Assembly: GCA_026260175.1 (NCBI GenBank)
Contig: JAKCWW010002651.1
Location: forward strand, 20,638 to 54,680
DNA: 34,043 nt
Direction: 5' to 3'
Source of the DNA: Reticulitermes lucifugus
Lineage: Eukaryota; Arthropoda; Insecta; Blattodea; Rhinotermitidae
Below are positions 32,450-34,043 of the stretch, in pieces. Within the stretch, counting starts at the first letter, position 1. Every line of letters begins with the position of its first letter. Position numbers and translations under genes: made by a program. The notes under the pieces were generated by a model. That model was not told where the DNA came from. It saw nothing but the letters and a program-made list of their open reading frames with translations, and ran no database searches.

Positions 32450-32640
32450 CACCAGACAGAGGTACTGATTTAAAATCTCGGCTGGGGCGTTACCTATCCT
32501 AATGTTTCCCTTGGTTTTTCTTGGTTCTCGGGCAAATACTGGGATAGTACTTCACTTGTGCCATGAGTGGTTCCTTCCAGATCTTTACCAGTTCATCATT
32601 CACTAATCACCTTCCTGTCAACGCTGTATAGCGTGCAGTA
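32450..32640 (+). repeat. SINE fragment
   Basis: A box-B-like stretch (gatttaaaatctcggctggg) is followed by gcgttacctatcctaatg, cccttggtttttcttggttc, and caaatactgggatagtactt. This matches the widespread insect SINE body, as at 1690-1830. Confidence 0.65.
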
Positions 32641-33543
32641 CTGAGATCTTTGTAAAAGAGACAAGAAAGAACACCAGACAATGAAGAAGTTAGTGAGACA
32701 GCATTTATAAATTTAAGAAATTAATGCTTCAGCTGACTGTCCACAGTGTTTGGATTGACTTGGGAATTATTTGTAACTGGTTACTGTAAGTGTCTTTTTT
32801 AGGCAACAGCTGTAATTGTATGTTTGGCATAATAAACAGCTGACTCAGACTTGAGCTATTATAAAAGTTTTGACCATAGAGTCTGTGGGGTCAGTATTAT
32901 CAGATGTAAATCACCACCAACAAGAAAACTGTCCACCTCTCCATAAGGTTAGCACTTCATAGCACACAGCTATTGTTACATTTGATTCATTGTAACGGTA
33001 TGGGTTCATTATAATTAGGACACGTTTTATTACTTTTTACACAGTTGGCATTATTTATGCTTTAAAGTCTCACTGTTGGTGTTTTGCAGTTAGGATTTCA
33101 AATGATTTCACTTGTGTGTTTTTATTAGTCATAGCACAGTGTGTCCATTTTATCTGCAAAATGACATCCTACCCATAACCAGTAAAAAATCACTACTTTC
33201 TTTCATCTCCAGTGGAACAAAGAGTAGAGCTGACATTCTAAATCTGGATGGGACTGACATCTTGTGACATTATTTTAACATACATGACAATGCTTTTGGA
33301 TTGATTTTATGAACTGCATGTTGGTAACCTTTTCTAACTATTTATATGGCTGTTTAAAATAAACCATGCTTTATCATAAAGGCAGAAAGAGGGATGAAAA
33401 TACAGTAATAGTGGATTGTTTGGATACACTTTAGAGGTGTAAGATTTTGTGTGACTGTAATTTTCTAGTGCTGTAGTTTTATTTTTGCATTAAAATGTCA
33501 AGAGTCTGACTGAGACTAGTTTCTCACCTGTCAGATGCATTCT

Positions 33544-33602
33544 TTGTTTGTTGGTTTGCTTGCTTACTTACTTGATTGATTGATTGCTTGGGTGCTTGCT
33601 GT
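33544..33602. repeat. Degenerate tetranucleotide tract
   Basis: Shifting TTGN/CTTN units (gtttgttggtttgcttgctt, then acttacttgattgattgatt). Confidence 0.75.
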
Positions 33603-33956
33603 TTATATCTTGATCCTCCAGCACAACCCCATTGTTCATGTTTTATGCGTCACTGTAAAACTAGTATATTTTCTGCATAATAAATGCATTACAAAAGCAT
33701 TGGATGTAAAATTGTTTGTTAAACATTATATCTTCTTTAATGGGTGTGTTGACACAAATCCTGAATCGAACTGAATAATTTACCTGTCACTTGTGTCCAA
33801 CTCAGATAGCATTACCTGCAGTTAGACCTAGGCAGGCTGCAGGAGAGTGTAAAATGCTACCCATTGTTTGCTGATCAAAAGGATTGCCATACCCTCTTAC
33901 TAGCTACATATGTAATATTGATGTACATATTTCATCTGAGTTTTGTCAGTTATAAG

Positions 33957-33984
33957 GGAGCTGGGATAGCATAGTTGGTATACG
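33957..33984 (+). repeat. tRNA-like SINE head, interrupted
   Basis: gggatagcatagttggtata is box A of the tRNA-headed SINE. The expected box B does not follow; the sequence instead changes at a TA to an unrelated element. Confidence 0.5.
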
Positions 33985-34043
33985 TGGTGCAACCCAAAAG
34001 TTCCCGAAATTTGAATGCCGCAGCTTAACCACTTACCGAAATT
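33983..34043 (+). mobile_element. Possible mariner terminus, cut by window edge
   Basis: ggtgcaacccaaaagttccc followed by gaaatttgaatgccgcagct resembles mariner terminal repeats (GCGACCxAAAAGTTCCCGGAATTTGAATG). It starts right after a TA within the SINE head, as expected for mariner insertion. The rest lies outside the window. Confidence 0.45.

Larger units (their letters stand above)
31599..34043 (+). other. INPP1: INPP1 intron 3 (incomplete), with repeats
   Basis: It starts gtatga and has no end in the window. I searched it by eye for the next INPP1 segment (ID-S/A-T then GLQCVTxLIG-like) and found none. It contains the LINE-like and SINE pieces listed separately. Confidence 0.65.

Noticed and set aside
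1-34043. CRISPR array, bacterial operon, or tRNA/rRNA genes
   Set aside because: There are no spaced direct repeats and no operon-like gene order. The tRNA-like boxes seen belong to SINEs and lack a full cloverleaf.

Overview
This is nuclear DNA from an insect, most likely a cockroach or termite (Blattodea). Genes are split by GT-AG introns, with no operons or Shine-Dalgarno sites. The three recognisable genes encode animal proteins, and the rest is AT-rich and full of decayed transposons. The Blattodea placement is an inference from the interspersed repeats: a palindromic family, a tRNA-derived SINE/LINE mosaic and an RTE/CR1-like LINE tail that I associate with cockroach and termite genomes. 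It is not proven here.

All three genes lie on the + strand. (1) At 2966-5568 are the last three coding exons of a Trio/Kalirin-type protein kinase; earlier exons lie upstream of, or hidden in, the first 3 kb. (2) At 11760-20875 is a complete seven-exon SLC25A39/SLC25A40-type mitochondrial carrier of 354 residues, with all three carrier signatures and a cysteine-rich first matrix loop. (3) At 29785-31598 are the first three coding exons of inositol polyphosphate 1-phosphatase (INPP1); the gene runs off the right edge. Splice sites and phases join cleanly in all three. They do unrelated jobs (Rho-GEF-linked signalling, mitochondrial glutathione supply, inositol phosphate recycling), and I see no sign that they work together.

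The gaps at 1-2965, 5569-11759 and 20876-29784, and the larger introns, hold transposon relics. These include a 713-bp Tigger/pogo-like element with readable terminal inverted repeats (8781-9493), a dead mariner (about 19584-20500) and a second DDE transposase relic (16850-17149, minus), both in intron 6 of the carrier. There is also a Jockey-like 3' end (25110-26068), LINE tails, several SINEs and at least five pieces of the palindromic family. A 72-bp tandem duplication lies at 26550-26693. Two stretches (27075-27262 and 27886-28144) look protein-like but I cannot assign them.

I found no CRISPR array, tRNA or rRNA gene, and no convincing new multi-gene system. The most interesting points are the Trio-type kinase in an insect with DMG in place of DFG, the four-cysteine loop of the glutathione carrier, and the unassigned segment at 27 kb.
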